NCBI GenBank assembly: GCA_037138335.1
Contig: JBAXIO010000009.1
Location: 1-64,000, forward strand
Direction: 5' to 3'
Length of the DNA: 64,000 nt
From: CAIRDP01 sp037138335
GTDB lineage: Bacteria; Bacteroidota; Bacteroidia; Bacteroidales; FEN-979
Numbering within the stretch: the stretch's first letter is position 1; every line of letters starts with the position of its first letter. Shown here one piece after another: positions 27,070 through 36,566 of this stretch. The notes under the pieces were generated by a model, which was given only the letters and a program-made list of their open reading frames with translations, did no database searches and was not told where the DNA came from. A program made the position numbers and the translations under genes.

Positions 27070-27112
27070 GTTTGAATAATAAATAGAGAATGTTGAATAA
27101 TGAATGTCGAAT
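27070..27112. repeat. Degenerate short-word repeat upstream of threonine dehydrogenase
   Basis: About four imperfect copies of GAATAATGAAT-like words (TTGAATAATAAAT, GAATGTTGAATAATGAATG, TCGAATGG) occupy the leader of the leftward gene. It has no coding potential. Confidence 0.45.
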
Positions 27113-27114
27113 GG

Positions 27115-27122
27115 CAAAAGTA
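27115..27122 (-). promoter_or_regulatory. Putative -7 box of the threonine dehydrogenase gene
   Basis: Read leftward, TACTTTTG fits TAnnTTTG and lies 46 bases before the ATG at 27068. No exact -33 TTTG is present at the right distance. Confidence 0.4.
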
Positions 27123-27225
27123 GGAAGTTCTGTGAAATTTTTAGCAATTGGCCGGATGAAAACCGGTATGGCATATAAATAAAAGACTGTAGGAGGAGCG
27201 ATATTCTTAAAATTCAAAATATTCC

Positions 27226-27233
27226 TAACTTTG
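27226..27233 (+). promoter_or_regulatory. Putative -7 box of cysS
   Basis: TAACTTTG matches TAnnTTTG and lies 19 bases before the ATG at 27253. A matching -33 box is not obvious. Confidence 0.5.
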
Positions 27234-27252
27234 AAGGGCGAATCGCAAAACT

Positions 27253-28734
27253 ATGGAATCAAGCCTGTTTCTTTATAATACCCTCTCGCGCCGGAAGGAA
27301 AAATTCGAGCCGCTGAACCCCCCTTTTGTCGGGATGTATGTTTGCGGCCCTACAGTTTATGGCGATCCTCATCTCGGTCATGCCAGACCCGCCATTACAT
27401 TCGACCTTGTTTTCAGGTACCTGCAGCACCTCGGTTATAAGGTCAGGTATATCAGGAATATCACCGATGTGGGGCACCTGGAGCACGACCTTGATGAAGG
27501 GGAGGATAAAATTGCCAAGAAAGCAAGGCTTGAACAGCTTGAGCCCATGGAGGTGGCCCAGTATTATGCCGACCGGTATTTCGTGTTCATGGATGCCCTC
27601 AATGTGAAAAGGCCCAGCATAGAGCCGAGGGCTTCGGGACATATCATTGAGCAGATCGGGTTTGTAAAGAAGATTCTTGATGCCGGTTTCGGGTATGAGG
27701 TTAACGGATCGGTTTATTTCGACATAGAAAAATACAGCAAACAATATACTTACGGCAAGCTTTCGGGCCGGGTGCTGGAAGATCTTTTATCGAACACAAG
27801 GGAGCTGGAAGGCCAGGACGAAAAGCACAACCAGGCCGATTTTGCCTTATGGAAAAAAGCCCAGCCCGAACATATCATGCGCTGGCCTTCCCCCTGGAGC
27901 GACGGCTTCCCGGGATGGCACCTTGAATGTTCAGCTATGGGTTCGAGATACCTCGGCGATTATTTTGACATACACGGGGGAGGGATGGATCTTCTTTTTC
28001 CCCACCATGAATCGGAAATAGCCCAGAACCAGGCTGCTCTCGGCCATGAGTCGGTAAAGTACTGGATGCATAATAATATGGTTACCATCAACGGCCAGAA
28101 GATGGGCAAATCGCTGGGGAATTTTATCACCCTGGATGAATTCTTCAACGGATCGCATCCCGGGCTTGCCCAGGCATACTCCCCGATGACAATCCGCTTT
28201 TTCATCCTCCAGGCACATTACAGGAGCACCCTTGATTTCTCGAACGAGGCGTTGCAGGCAGCTGAAAAGGGGCTGAAACGGCTGTTCGCCGCTATCGGGG
28301 TATTGCAAAAGTTACAATCTTCAGGAGCGGGGATCAATCATCCGCAGTCAGTGGAAATAAAGAAACTTCACGATGCCTGTTACGAGGCCATGAACGATGA
28401 TTTTAACAGCCCCATTGTGATCGCCAACCTGTTTGAAATGGTCAGGATCATCAATTCGGGAAATGACAGGAAGGACAGTATTTCGGCTGAAGACCTGGAA
28501 CTGTTAAAAATGACTTTCAGTACTTTTGTTTTTGATATTCTCGGGCTGAAGAACGAGCTTCAGGGCGACAATTCTGAATACCTCAAGGGGCTGATGGAAC
28601 TTGTGCTGAAGATTAGGCAGGATTCGAGGGAGAAAAAGGACTGGGGTACATCCGACCAGATCAGGGATACTTTGCAGAAACTGCAGATCAATGTGAAAGA
28701 CGGGAAAGAAGGGAGCAGCTGGGAGCTGGGGTAA
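27253..28734 (+). CDS. cysS: Cysteinyl-tRNA synthetase
   Basis: A 493-residue class I tRNA synthetase that charges tRNA-Cys in the cytoplasm. Zinc/cysteine recognition is marked by MYVCGPTVYGDPHLGHAR (the HIGH-like motif with HLGH), WHLECSAM and HHESE; the signature loop is QKMGKSLGN. The C-terminal helical bundle for tRNA binding ends in WGTSDQIRDTLQKLQI. Length is in the usual 460-500 range. It stands alone, with its own -7 box, divergent from the threonine dehydrogenase. Confidence 0.97.
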   Translation: MESSLFLYNTLSRRKEKFEPLNPPFVGMYVCGPTVYGDPHLGHARPAITFDLVFRYLQHLGYKVRYIRNITDVGHLEHDLDEGEDKIAKKARLEQLEPMEVAQYYADRYFVFMDALNVKRPSIEPRASGHIIEQIGFVKKILDAGFGYEVNGSVYFDIEKYSKQYTYGKLSGRVLEDLLSNTRELEGQDEKHNQADFALWKKAQPEHIMRWPSPWSDGFPGWHLECSAMGSRYLGDYFDIHGGGMDLLFPHHESEIAQNQAALGHESVKYWMHNNMVTINGQKMGKSLGNFITLDEFFNGSHPGLAQAYSPMTIRFFILQAHYRSTLDFSNEALQAAEKGLKRLFAAIGVLQKLQSSGAGINHPQSVEIKKLHDACYEAMNDDFNSPIVIANLFEMVRIINSGNDRKDSISAEDLELLKMTFSTFVFDILGLKNELQGDNSEYLKGLMELVLKIRQDSREKKDWGTSDQIRDTLQKLQINVKDGKEGSSWELG

Positions 28735-28736
28735 GG

Positions 28737-28770
28737 GATAAACGGATAACTGGATAGCTGGATAACTGGC
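28737..28770. repeat. Degenerate 8-bp word repeat between cysS and the peptidase gene
   Basis: About four copies of GGATAACT/GGATAGCT follow the cysS stop. They do not form a stem with a T-run, so this is not a terminator. Confidence 0.7.
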
Positions 28771-28802
28771 TATCAAAATCGAAACCTTTAAAATCAGGAT
28801 AT

Positions 28803-30491
28803 ATGAAGCCACTGAGTACTTTAGTATTATTTGCAGTCAGCTTGTTGTTAATAAGCGGTTGCACTTCAAAAAAAGAGAAAATGAACAATGACCTCAAAGC
28901 TTTTATTGCTCACCATGATTCGGTGATCATTCCGCTTTACAAACAGACCACCATCGCAGCCTGGGATGCTTCCATCTCGGGGAAGCCCGAGGATTATAAA
29001 AAATCGGAAGATTTGAATATGAAGATGATGGCTTTTTATGCCAATAAGGAAGGCCTGAAAAAGCTTGAAGACATTAAGATCTCCGGGCTGATTTCCGACA
29101 GCATGTTGTCGCGCGAGCTGGATGTGTTGTACCGCTCATTTATTATGGCCAAAGCCGACACGGCCAAGCTGAACACGATGATACGCATGCAGAGTGCGAT
29201 TGAGCAGAAATACAGCAATTTCAGGACGGAAGTTAAAGGAAAGAAATTATCGGATAATGATGTTGAAGACGTGCTCCGTTCTTCAAAGGACGTTAAATAC
29301 CAGCAGGAAGTATGGGAGGCCCAGAAAAAGATAGGGCCCCTGGTTGCAGCTGATCTGAAGAAGCTGGCCAAGGTAAGGAACGAGGTTGCAAAGGATCTTG
29401 GCTTCAGGAACTATCATGAGATGAGCCTTACGCTGGGAGACCAGGACCCGAAGGATGTCAGGATGATCTTCGAGGAGCTTGACAGTCTGACAAAGGGCGC
29501 TTTTGCCCAGGCCAAAGGCGAGATTGACGATTATTTCGTAAAGTACTACAACCTTAAGAGCAAAAACGACCTCAGGCCCTGGAATTACCAGAACCGTTTC
29601 TTCCAGCAGGCTCCCAAGATCTATGCTGTGGACCTTGATGTTTATTACAAGGATAAAGACCTGCCCGCCCTGGTTAAAGTGTATTATGACGGGATAGGGC
29701 TTAATATCGATGAGATCCAGAAGAACAGCGACCTGTATGAGAAACCCGGCAAGAACCAGCATGCCTTCTGCACCGATATTGACAAACTTGGAGATGTGCG
29801 CGTATTATGCAATGTAAAGCCCAACAGCACCTGGATGGGTACCCTGCTGCATGAGTTCGGGCATTCGGTATACGACAGGTACAAGGATTTCAACCTGCCT
29901 TTCGTGGTCCGCGACCCGGCCCATACTTTTACTACCGAGGCGATTGCCATGATGTTCGGGCGTTTTGCCTCCAACCCCCAATGGCTTAAGGATAATGCCG
30001 GGATCAGCGAGGATGAAAAGAAGAAGATCGCCGACAATTGTTTCAAAACCCTTCGTCTTGACCAGCTTGTATTCAGCCGCTGGGCCCAGGTGATGTATCA
30101 TTTTGAAAAGAGCATGTATGAGAATCCCGACCAGGACCTGAACCAGTTGTGGTGGGATATGGTTGAAAAATACCAGTTGCTCAAGCGTCCGGAAGGCCGG
30201 AACGAACCCGACTGGGCAACCAAGATCCATATTGCCACGGTTCCCTGTTATTATCACAATTACCTGATGGGAGAGCTCCTTGCATCACAGCTTTATTATT
30301 ATATTGTGGGTAATGTGCTCAAGAGTGAAGATTATAAATTCCAGAGTTTTACAAACAACAAGGCTGTTGGGGATTACCTGAAGGCAAAGATCTTTATGCC
30401 TGCCAACAGGTATTACTGGAACGACATGATTGAGAAAGCTACGGGTGAGAAACTTACCGCGAAATATTATGCAAGGCAGTTTGTGAAGTAG
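28803..30491 (+). CDS. Zinc metallopeptidase lipoprotein, M2/M3-like (HEFGH)
   Basis: A 562-residue protein with a lipoprotein signal (hydrophobic core then LISGC, lipidated Cys ~20), so it is probably membrane-anchored in the periplasm or on the outer membrane. The gluzincin zinc motif is LLHEFGHSVYD (His350), with a downstream FTTEAIAMMFGR glutamate region. The body is all-alpha, and the segment WEAQKKIGPLVAADLKKLAKVRN resembles M2 (ACE-like) and M3 peptidases. It should act as a peptidyl-dipeptidase or oligopeptidase. No substrate evidence is present. The gene ends at a pair of hairpins before the convergent surface-protein gene. Confidence 0.85.
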   Translation: MKPLSTLVLFAVSLLLISGCTSKKEKMNNDLKAFIAHHDSVIIPLYKQTTIAAWDASISGKPEDYKKSEDLNMKMMAFYANKEGLKKLEDIKISGLISDSMLSRELDVLYRSFIMAKADTAKLNTMIRMQSAIEQKYSNFRTEVKGKKLSDNDVEDVLRSSKDVKYQQEVWEAQKKIGPLVAADLKKLAKVRNEVAKDLGFRNYHEMSLTLGDQDPKDVRMIFEELDSLTKGAFAQAKGEIDDYFVKYYNLKSKNDLRPWNYQNRFFQQAPKIYAVDLDVYYKDKDLPALVKVYYDGIGLNIDEIQKNSDLYEKPGKNQHAFCTDIDKLGDVRVLCNVKPNSTWMGTLLHEFGHSVYDRYKDFNLPFVVRDPAHTFTTEAIAMMFGRFASNPQWLKDNAGISEDEKKKIADNCFKTLRLDQLVFSRWAQVMYHFEKSMYENPDQDLNQLWWDMVEKYQLLKRPEGRNEPDWATKIHIATVPCYYHNYLMGELLASQLYYYIVGNVLKSEDYKFQSFTNNKAVGDYLKAKIFMPANRYYWNDMIEKATGEKLTAKYYARQFVK

Positions 30492-30512
30492 TCCTTCCTC
30501 TGCTGGCATGAT

Positions 30513-30554
30513 AAACCATCAAGGGCGGCCATAAATGGCCGCCCTTGACGGTTT
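30513..30554. terminator. Long hairpin between convergent genes
   Basis: AAACC-A-TCAAGGGCGGCCAT pairs with ATGGCCGCCCTTGA-C-GGTTT: nineteen pairs with one mismatch and an AA loop. No T-run follows on the plus strand. It sits 22 bases after the peptidase stop and may act as a terminator or 3' end stabiliser for either direction. Confidence 0.7.
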
Positions 30555-30556
30555 AC

Positions 30557-30586
30557 GAAAAAACATCCCGGGTTGACCCGGGATGC
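30557..30586 (-). terminator. Rho-independent terminator of the surface-protein gene
   Basis: Read leftward, CATCCCGGG, a four-base loop and CCCGGGATG are followed by six T. It lies 19 bases after the stop of the gene at 30605, in the correct orientation. Confidence 0.88.
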
Positions 30587-30604
30587 TACTAACCAAATCA
30601 ACCA

Positions 30605-33600
30605 TTATTTGTTTACCAGTATCTTGCGTAACACTTTACAATTACTGTTGTGTAAAACGACGGTATATAATCCGCCAGGCAGGTAACCAAGATCAACCGG
30701 TATGACAGTTGTCCTGTTAACACTGACGGTTTTATTTCCGAAGACCAGCAAACCAAGGTTGTTATAAATATCAAGGGTATAAGAAACTTCAGACGGGCTG
30801 GTTATTGCAATACTGAAATGCCCGTCATTTGGAACCGGGGAGATGTCAATGTTCCCGGCCTCATGTTCAGTTGTGCCAACCCACAGGATATATATGTTAT
30901 TGGAGGAGTCGGAACTGCAACTGCCGGTATTAACAACAGTCCAGTACCAGCCAGTGGCATGGGCGGTATAAGTTTGGGAGGTAGCGCCAACCAATTCGTA
31001 TCCGTCAAGAAACCACTGGTTTCCAGAGGGTGCATTTGAAGTCAGCAAATAGCCGTTGGCAATGATTACGGGATTGGGTGGAGCAGCACTGACTATAATA
31101 TTCAGGTTTGAACCGGTCCCGTTGCCGCAAGAATTCTGGGGTGTAACACTAATCGGGCCAGATACCGCATTATATGAATAGTTCACGGTTATGCTATTGG
31201 TCCCGGAGCCTGAGATCAGGCTTGCACCTGAAGGCAGTAACCATTCATAGGTCGTTGCTCCCGCAACCGGGTCGATCGAATAAGCAATGCCCCGGTCTCC
31301 TGCACATACCGATGCAAGCCCGGTGATGACGCTTGCGGCATCCGGTTTATTATTCACCGTGACATTCAGCAGTGTTGGATTTTGTGCCTGGCAACCGTTT
31401 GAATTATTATAATTTACGCTGAGGCTCTGAGCCCCGGCATTATTCCAATGAACCTGTATTGAATTTGTTCCTGCGCCTGTTAATATTGAACCGCCGGCTG
31501 AAATGGCCCAGGTATAATTATTCATCCCGGCTTCAGTAGAATAAGTATAATTCACAGAGCTTAAACAAACAGTATTTGAGCCTGCAATTGTCGGGTTTGG
31601 TGCAGTATTCACGCTTACGGCTTTAGTGGCAGAAGATCCTGAAGTACATGAATTTACACCGGTAACAGTCACATTACCTGAAGTTGCGTTTGATGAAAAA
31701 GATACTGTAATAGAAGTAGTTCCACTGCCGGCTGTTATCAAAGCACCTGCCGGGACACTCCAGTTGTAGTTCGTTGCATTTAACACAGGCGATATACTAT
31801 AAATGACTCCGTTTTGATTCTGGCATACGACAGCAGAGCCTCCGATGGTACCGGGCGTAGCCGGTGTAAGACAGGTAGTAAAACTCAAATCGCTTCCATA
31901 GGTAGTCCCAACGGAGTTGGTTCCCACACAGCGGAAATGATAGGTTGTTCCCTCACTTAATCCGCTCAGGCCGGCAAGGACCTGAGTCGCTGTATTACCT
32001 GTTACCGTGGAAGGTGAAGCGGCAATAGTATTGCCGTAAGCAATGGAAGTGCCCCAGTTGAAAGTCACGGAAGTACTTGCATTATGAGCAATTACCGATC
32101 CGTTAAGGGTAACACCCGTACCACTAATATTCGTTGCTGCAAGGGTGGTCACCGACGGTGCAAGAGGAACCTGGCCTGAGATCGTGATCATCAGTGAATC
32201 TTTCATTGTATTGTCCTGAACGGCAATGGCTTTAGCATAAACACTGCCATCTATGACTGCGGTCACCAACCCGGTCGGGCTTATGGTAGCGGCTCCGGTG
32301 CCCGGTACGATGCTCCAAGTCACATTCTGGTTTGCCGAGGATGGGAAAATCGTTGCAACCATTTGTAAAGTGCCTCCGGCACTCGTAATAATAGCCGGCA
32401 CGCCTCCCTGTGTTGCCACAGAAAGACCAATAAGACCCCCTATTGAAATTCCCTGGGCATACCCAAATTCGGCTGACCCCCTATTTTCGGTCCATATACC
32501 GGCGCACCTGTTTGGGCCGTCGGGAGTAAATCCATACCGCCCTTTAGGAGTTGATCCGCCAGCGGTTGTCGAACTGATCTCAACTTTGTCACCCGGCCAT
32601 ACAAAGTTGCCGCTGGCATCGAGCCGGGTTGCGTAGATTTTATAATTTGCATCGTACACCATGAACATGGGCGAGTCGGAAATAAGGGCAATATCTGCAG
32701 GTGCATGCATTTCTGTTGAACTGACAGGGAAAACCAACTTGCCTGCATCGGTGAACTGCCTTGCCCCTGTGGCCTTCAGGAATTTTTGGGTATAAACACC
32801 ATATATGGTCTGATTATAATCGCAAAATGTACAAACGGACCATACGTAATCTGAGCCCGCCGTAGTTTTGATAAAAGTAGTTGTCTGGTAATCATCATAC
32901 GTTCCGACAGATGTATTAAATGCCGAGCCGTTCATGCCCCAGGGCATGGTGCCGTCGGAATTTATCCTCTGGAGGAAGGAATTAAAACGGTTGCCGGTAG
33001 AACTGTAGTAACCGTAATATGTTACATCTGATTCAGCAGCAATAGAATAATACCTGTATGCTGCCGTAGTCTGGTTGCAGATCTGGAGAGGGGGGTACAA
33101 TGCAATCCCGTTATTATCAAACATCTGTGCATACAGTGTGGAATACATCCCACCCACCTGGTAAACCATGGTGAATTTGCCTGTCGTATTTGCAACGATC
33201 TGTCCACGGCTCGTTGTACTTGACCCGACCAATACCTGGATTGGTGTTCCCCAGGCAGTGGTTCCGCCGGTCGTTATTTTTTGAAGGTTCAAGGTGTTCC
33301 CGGCATCTCCGTTCCAGGCTACCACCACTTCGCCGTTACTAAGTGCGGCAGGGTAAGGGGCCAGGCCACCCCCAAGCACAATGCCATTTGCCCCCCATAA
33401 CTGGGTGCCGGCCTCCGATATTTTATACAGGACTGACTGCAGTGATCCGGATCTCTCATCCTGGTAACCGATAATAAGGTTATTTGAAGCATCAACGCAA
33501 ACATTGAACACATAAGTGGCGCTCCCTGAAGTGTAATTGCCCACTAGAATCCCATCCGCACCAAGCAATTTGTATCCGTTCTCATCAATTAACTGGGCCC

Positions 33601-33838
33601 TCATATCGTAATTCCCTGCATTTTCATGATAATAGGCAATCCATGTTTTGCCATCAGTGGTCGGGGCCGACTGCATGTCGGCAACAGGGAGTGAAGAAAT
33701 CTGAAGATTTACGAAAGTATTTGTATTCCATTGTGCATGCATTGTCACGGGCAGGAAGAAAAGGACAAGGAGTGTGACAAATGCAGGAACGACCCGCGAA
33801 ATCACCGGGCTGAGCGAAAATTGAAAATGGTTTTTCAT
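30605..33838 (-). CDS. Large surface protein with BIG2, Fn3-like and PKD-like domains and type IX sorting domain
   Basis: 1077 residues with a signal peptide (cleavage near MHAQW). Residues ~37-460 carry repeated beta strands with W-containing loops (NGDAGNTLNLQKITTGGT type), likely a propeller. A BIG2-like domain follows (~470-555, SANQNVTWSIVPGTG), then an Fn3-like domain (~560-660, NISGTGVTLNGSVIA, FRCVGTNSVG). About three PKD-like domains come next, with PGTIGGSAVVCQNQN and GATTYEWLLPSG patterns. The C-terminal 90 residues, ending in KVLRKILVNK, form a type A type IX sorting domain. It is therefore exported through the type IX system and attached to or released from the surface. No enzymatic motif is seen. 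It begins 15 bases after the tyrS stop, so readthrough from tyrS is possible. Confidence 0.9.
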   Translation of the reverse strand: MKNHFQFSLSPVISRVVPAFVTLLVLFFLPVTMHAQWNTNTFVNLQISSLPVADMQSAPTTDGKTWIAYYHENAGNYDMRAQLIDENGYKLLGADGILVGNYTSGSATYVFNVCVDASNNLIIGYQDERSGSLQSVLYKISEAGTQLWGANGIVLGGGLAPYPAALSNGEVVVAWNGDAGNTLNLQKITTGGTTAWGTPIQVLVGSSTTSRGQIVANTTGKFTMVYQVGGMYSTLYAQMFDNNGIALYPPLQICNQTTAAYRYYSIAAESDVTYYGYYSSTGNRFNSFLQRINSDGTMPWGMNGSAFNTSVGTYDDYQTTTFIKTTAGSDYVWSVCTFCDYNQTIYGVYTQKFLKATGARQFTDAGKLVFPVSSTEMHAPADIALISDSPMFMVYDANYKIYATRLDASGNFVWPGDKVEISSTTAGGSTPKGRYGFTPDGPNRCAGIWTENRGSAEFGYAQGISIGGLIGLSVATQGGVPAIITSAGGTLQMVATIFPSSANQNVTWSIVPGTGAATISPTGLVTAVIDGSVYAKAIAVQDNTMKDSLMITISGQVPLAPSVTTLAATNISGTGVTLNGSVIAHNASTSVTFNWGTSIAYGNTIAASPSTVTGNTATQVLAGLSGLSEGTTYHFRCVGTNSVGTTYGSDLSFTTCLTPATPGTIGGSAVVCQNQNGVIYSISPVLNATNYNWSVPAGALITAGSGTTSITVSFSSNATSGNVTVTGVNSCTSGSSATKAVSVNTAPNPTIAGSNTVCLSSVNYTYSTEAGMNNYTWAISAGGSILTGAGTNSIQVHWNNAGAQSLSVNYNNSNGCQAQNPTLLNVTVNNKPDAASVITGLASVCAGDRGIAYSIDPVAGATTYEWLLPSGASLISGSGTNSITVNYSYNAVSGPISVTPQNSCGNGTGSNLNIIVSAAPPNPVIIANGYLLTSNAPSGNQWFLDGYELVGATSQTYTAHATGWYWTVVNTGSCSSDSSNNIYILWVGTTEHEAGNIDISPVPNDGHFSIAITSPSEVSYTLDIYNNLGLLVFGNKTVSVNRTTVIPVDLGYLPGGLYTVVLHNSNCKVLRKILVNK

Positions 33839-33853
33839 GATATTGGGAATATG

Positions 33854-35134
33854 CTATCTGGCAGTCACAAGGTAGTAATTTTTTTTACCTTTCTGTACAA
33901 GCAGGTATTTATTATTTAAAAGAAAAGTGCTGTCGATCAGGAGATCTTCTGCGGCCTTTTGTTTGTTGATTTGCACCCCTCCTTCCTTCAGCATCCTCCG
34001 GGCCTCTCCGTTGGAAGAAAATATCCCGGTTTTATGGGACAGGAAATCGATGATACTAATTCCGGGACCCAGGTCTGAACGAGGTATCTCACATTGGGGG
34101 ACCCCTTCAAAAACAGACAATAAGGTTTCTTCTGACAGTTTTTTAAGGGATTCGTTTGTGCCTTTCCCAAAAAGGATCTCGCTTGCTTCGACCGCAGCAT
34201 GGTAATCGTCCCCTGAATGAACCCTGATAGTGATGTCTTTTGCCAGAGTCTTCTGAAGCAGCCTCAGATGAGGCGCCTGCTGATGTTCGGCAATAAGGGA
34301 CTCAACCTCTTCCCTGCTGAACAGGGTGAATTTTTTAACATACTGGGCTGCGTCCTCATCGGAGGTGTTGAGCCAGAACTGGTAAAATTTATAGGGGCTT
34401 GTTTTTTTCGGGTCCAGCCACACATTCCCGCTTTCGGTCTTCCCGAATTTGCCTCCGTCGGCTTTGGTTATCAGGGGACAGGTAAGGGCATAAGCCTCGC
34501 CTCCCAGTTTACGCCTTATAAGTTCGGTACCTGTAATTATGTTACCCCATTGGTCTGACCCCCCCATCTGGAGCCTGACGTTCTTGTGTTCAAAAAGCCA
34601 GCAAAAGTCAAAGCCCTGAACCAGCTGGTAACTGAATTCCGTAAAGGAAATACCTGAGCCGGAGTTCATTCTGTTTTTTACGGAATCCTTGGCAATCATA
34701 TAGTTAACAGTAATATGCTTACCTACGTCACGAAGGAAATGCAGGAATGAAAAATCTTTTGTCCAGTCGTAATTATTGACCATCTCGGCTGAATTTGGGC
34801 TTGCCTTGAAATCGAGGAATTTTTCAAGCTGTTTCTGAATGCAATCCTGGTTATACCGAAGAACAGTCTCGTCAAGGAGGTTTCTTTCTTCGGATTTCCC
34901 CGAGGGGTCGCCAATCATCCCCGTGGCCCCACCGACAAGTGCAAAAGGTTTATGCCCCGCTTTTTGAAAGTGCACCAGCATCATGATGGATGCGAGGTTG
35001 CCGATATGCAGTGAATCGGAAGTGGGATCGTAACCGATATAAGCTGAAGTCATGGCTTTTGCAAGTTCTTCCTCCGTACCGGGCGTCATATCATGGATCA
35101 TGCCCCTCCACCTCAGTTCTTCAATAAAATTCAT
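33854..35134 (-). CDS. tyrS: Tyrosyl-tRNA synthetase
   Basis: A 426-residue class I tRNA synthetase. The HIGH motif is SLHIGNL within YDPTSDSLHIGNLASI, the tyrosine-binding region has QLVQGFDFCWL and QMGGSDQWGNI, and the KMSKS-like loop is GGKFGKTESGN. An S4-type RNA-binding domain is at the C-terminus (GEARRMLKEGGVQINK). This is the long TyrRS type of bacteria, charging tRNA-Tyr in the cytoplasm. It has a -7 box 17 bases upstream and stops 15 bases before the large surface-protein gene. Confidence 0.97.
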   Translation of the reverse strand: MNFIEELRWRGMIHDMTPGTEEELAKAMTSAYIGYDPTSDSLHIGNLASIMMLVHFQKAGHKPFALVGGATGMIGDPSGKSEERNLLDETVLRYNQDCIQKQLEKFLDFKASPNSAEMVNNYDWTKDFSFLHFLRDVGKHITVNYMIAKDSVKNRMNSGSGISFTEFSYQLVQGFDFCWLFEHKNVRLQMGGSDQWGNIITGTELIRRKLGGEAYALTCPLITKADGGKFGKTESGNVWLDPKKTSPYKFYQFWLNTSDEDAAQYVKKFTLFSREEVESLIAEHQQAPHLRLLQKTLAKDITIRVHSGDDYHAAVEASEILFGKGTNESLKKLSEETLLSVFEGVPQCEIPRSDLGPGISIIDFLSHKTGIFSSNGEARRMLKEGGVQINKQKAAEDLLIDSTFLLNNKYLLVQKGKKNYYLVTAR

Positions 35135-35151
35135 CCTGACAGATTTTAGGA

Positions 35152-35159
35152 CAAAGGTA
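35152..35159 (-). promoter_or_regulatory. -7 box of tyrS
   Basis: Read leftward, TACCTTTG fits TAnnTTTG and lies 17 bases before the ATG at 35134, the same spacing as at the acyl-CoA dehydrogenase promoter. No standard -33 TTTG was found. Confidence 0.5.
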
Positions 35160-35291
35160 AGAAAATCGTTATGACGTTATTGCAGTATGATGTAACATAC
35201 CATCGACACCCGCCCGGCCGGCGACATGACCTCCATGAGCCAGTGCAGGAGCGCCATCTTAGTCTATGTTAAAGACCTTTTGGCATTCAGG

Positions 35292-36566
35292 TCATTGGAC
35301 AGAATGAACAAATCTGACAACCTCATCCCCAAATTGTTTATCCAGCGGAAGATCCGGATTCGTATATACTTTGGTTATCTGCTCCGCCTTATCCTTTGTG
35401 TCAGTATCTTTCAGCACGTGGTTCATCCCTTTAATGATCTTTAGTGATGACTGCGGATCAGCCTTGGCCAGGAGACCGGCATCTTCAAGAGATACCTGGA
35501 TATCCATGTCCCCCTGGATGATCATTACGGGGATCTTCAGCTTTTTTATTTCCGATTGCGGATCATACCTGAACCAGGAGATCAGGTAGGGCTGTATTGA
35601 AGGGCGGAAAAAGGAATTCAGGTCTGAGGGGACATTGGCAAGCGTATCGCCTTTCTGTAACTTGTCAAGCAGGGGGAAAATCCTGTCTTTTTCAGTCTGC
35701 GGAAGGCTGCTGAACTGCTCCCTGAGTATTTCGTTGGCAGGTCTTCCCGAACCGGCGATGGAAATAAAACCTTTCGCTTTAGCCTGAGAGCAGGCCACTA
35801 TGCCGATGAGAGAGCCTTCGCTATGCCCTGCAACAATGATCTTGGAAAACCGCACATCCCCGTTCAGCATCACTATCCAGCCCTGAGCATCGGAAATATA
35901 ATTGTCAAGTCTCAGGTCGCTTTCTTTCAATGCCGAGCCTGCACTTCCTGCAATGCCCCTCTTGTCATAACGCACTGAAGCGACCCCGTTCTTCCTGAGT
36001 TCTTCCGCCAGCATTTTATAGCAATTGCTTTTATTCATGAGGGCGGGGGGGGAATTGCCGTCCCTGTCGGTCGGCCCTGAACCGGCAATGATCAATACCA
36101 CGGGAACCTTCTCCTTCGTCAAAGGGAGAGTCAGGGTGCCGTTTATATCGCCTGTGGCTGTCTTCAGGATGATATCCGATTCAAACGGGTTCGCAACCGC
36201 GGCTTTGCCATCCTGCTTTTCCCTTGCAAGGTCAAGCGGCAGCCTGCCTCCGCCCTGGATCCAGGTTCCCATGATGCTGTCAAACTTTTTGCTCACAAGT
36301 CCCTCGTAAAGGATACCCATGGACTTTGCATTCAGCGAAAGTTTGTTCCCGCTCAGGCTTGTTTCGTCAATCTTCAGCCCCAGGGCATTCTGGTCGGGGC
36401 TGTCGAAGGTAGCGTTAAGTTTCCCGTCAACAGAGCGGATGTGAAATACGATCTTCAGCTTCGCACCCTGTACGTTCAAAAACCCTGCCCAGTTTCCTGT
36501 GATATCCTGGGCTTTCATCCAGCCTGCAACCAGCAGGAAGCTGATTATCAATATGTTCTTTTTCAT
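35292..36566 (-). CDS. Secreted alpha/beta-hydrolase (esterase/S9-like)
   Basis: A 424-residue exported enzyme. It has a signal peptide (cleavage near MKAQ) and an N-terminal beta domain (TGNWAGFLNVQGAKLKIVFH) before the hydrolase domain. The nucleophile elbow is VAGHSEGSLIG (Ser), the oxyanion region is IIAGSGPTDRDGN, the acid is in IIQGDMDIQVS and the base is in GMNHVLKD. Family proteins of this build are secreted esterases or peptidases with broad, mostly unknown substrates. Its ATG overlaps the stop of the ribbon-helix-helix gene (ATGA), so translation is coupled. The operon order SPFH-RHH-hydrolase suggests a functional link between membrane and hydrolase, which is unexplained. Confidence 0.88.
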   Translation of the reverse strand: MKKNILIISFLLVAGWMKAQDITGNWAGFLNVQGAKLKIVFHIRSVDGKLNATFDSPDQNALGLKIDETSLSGNKLSLNAKSMGILYEGLVSKKFDSIMGTWIQGGGRLPLDLAREKQDGKAAVANPFESDIILKTATGDINGTLTLPLTKEKVPVVLIIAGSGPTDRDGNSPPALMNKSNCYKMLAEELRKNGVASVRYDKRGIAGSAGSALKESDLRLDNYISDAQGWIVMLNGDVRFSKIIVAGHSEGSLIGIVACSQAKAKGFISIAGSGRPANEILREQFSSLPQTEKDRIFPLLDKLQKGDTLANVPSDLNSFFRPSIQPYLISWFRYDPQSEIKKLKIPVMIIQGDMDIQVSLEDAGLLAKADPQSSLKIIKGMNHVLKDTDTKDKAEQITKVYTNPDLPLDKQFGDEVVRFVHSVQ

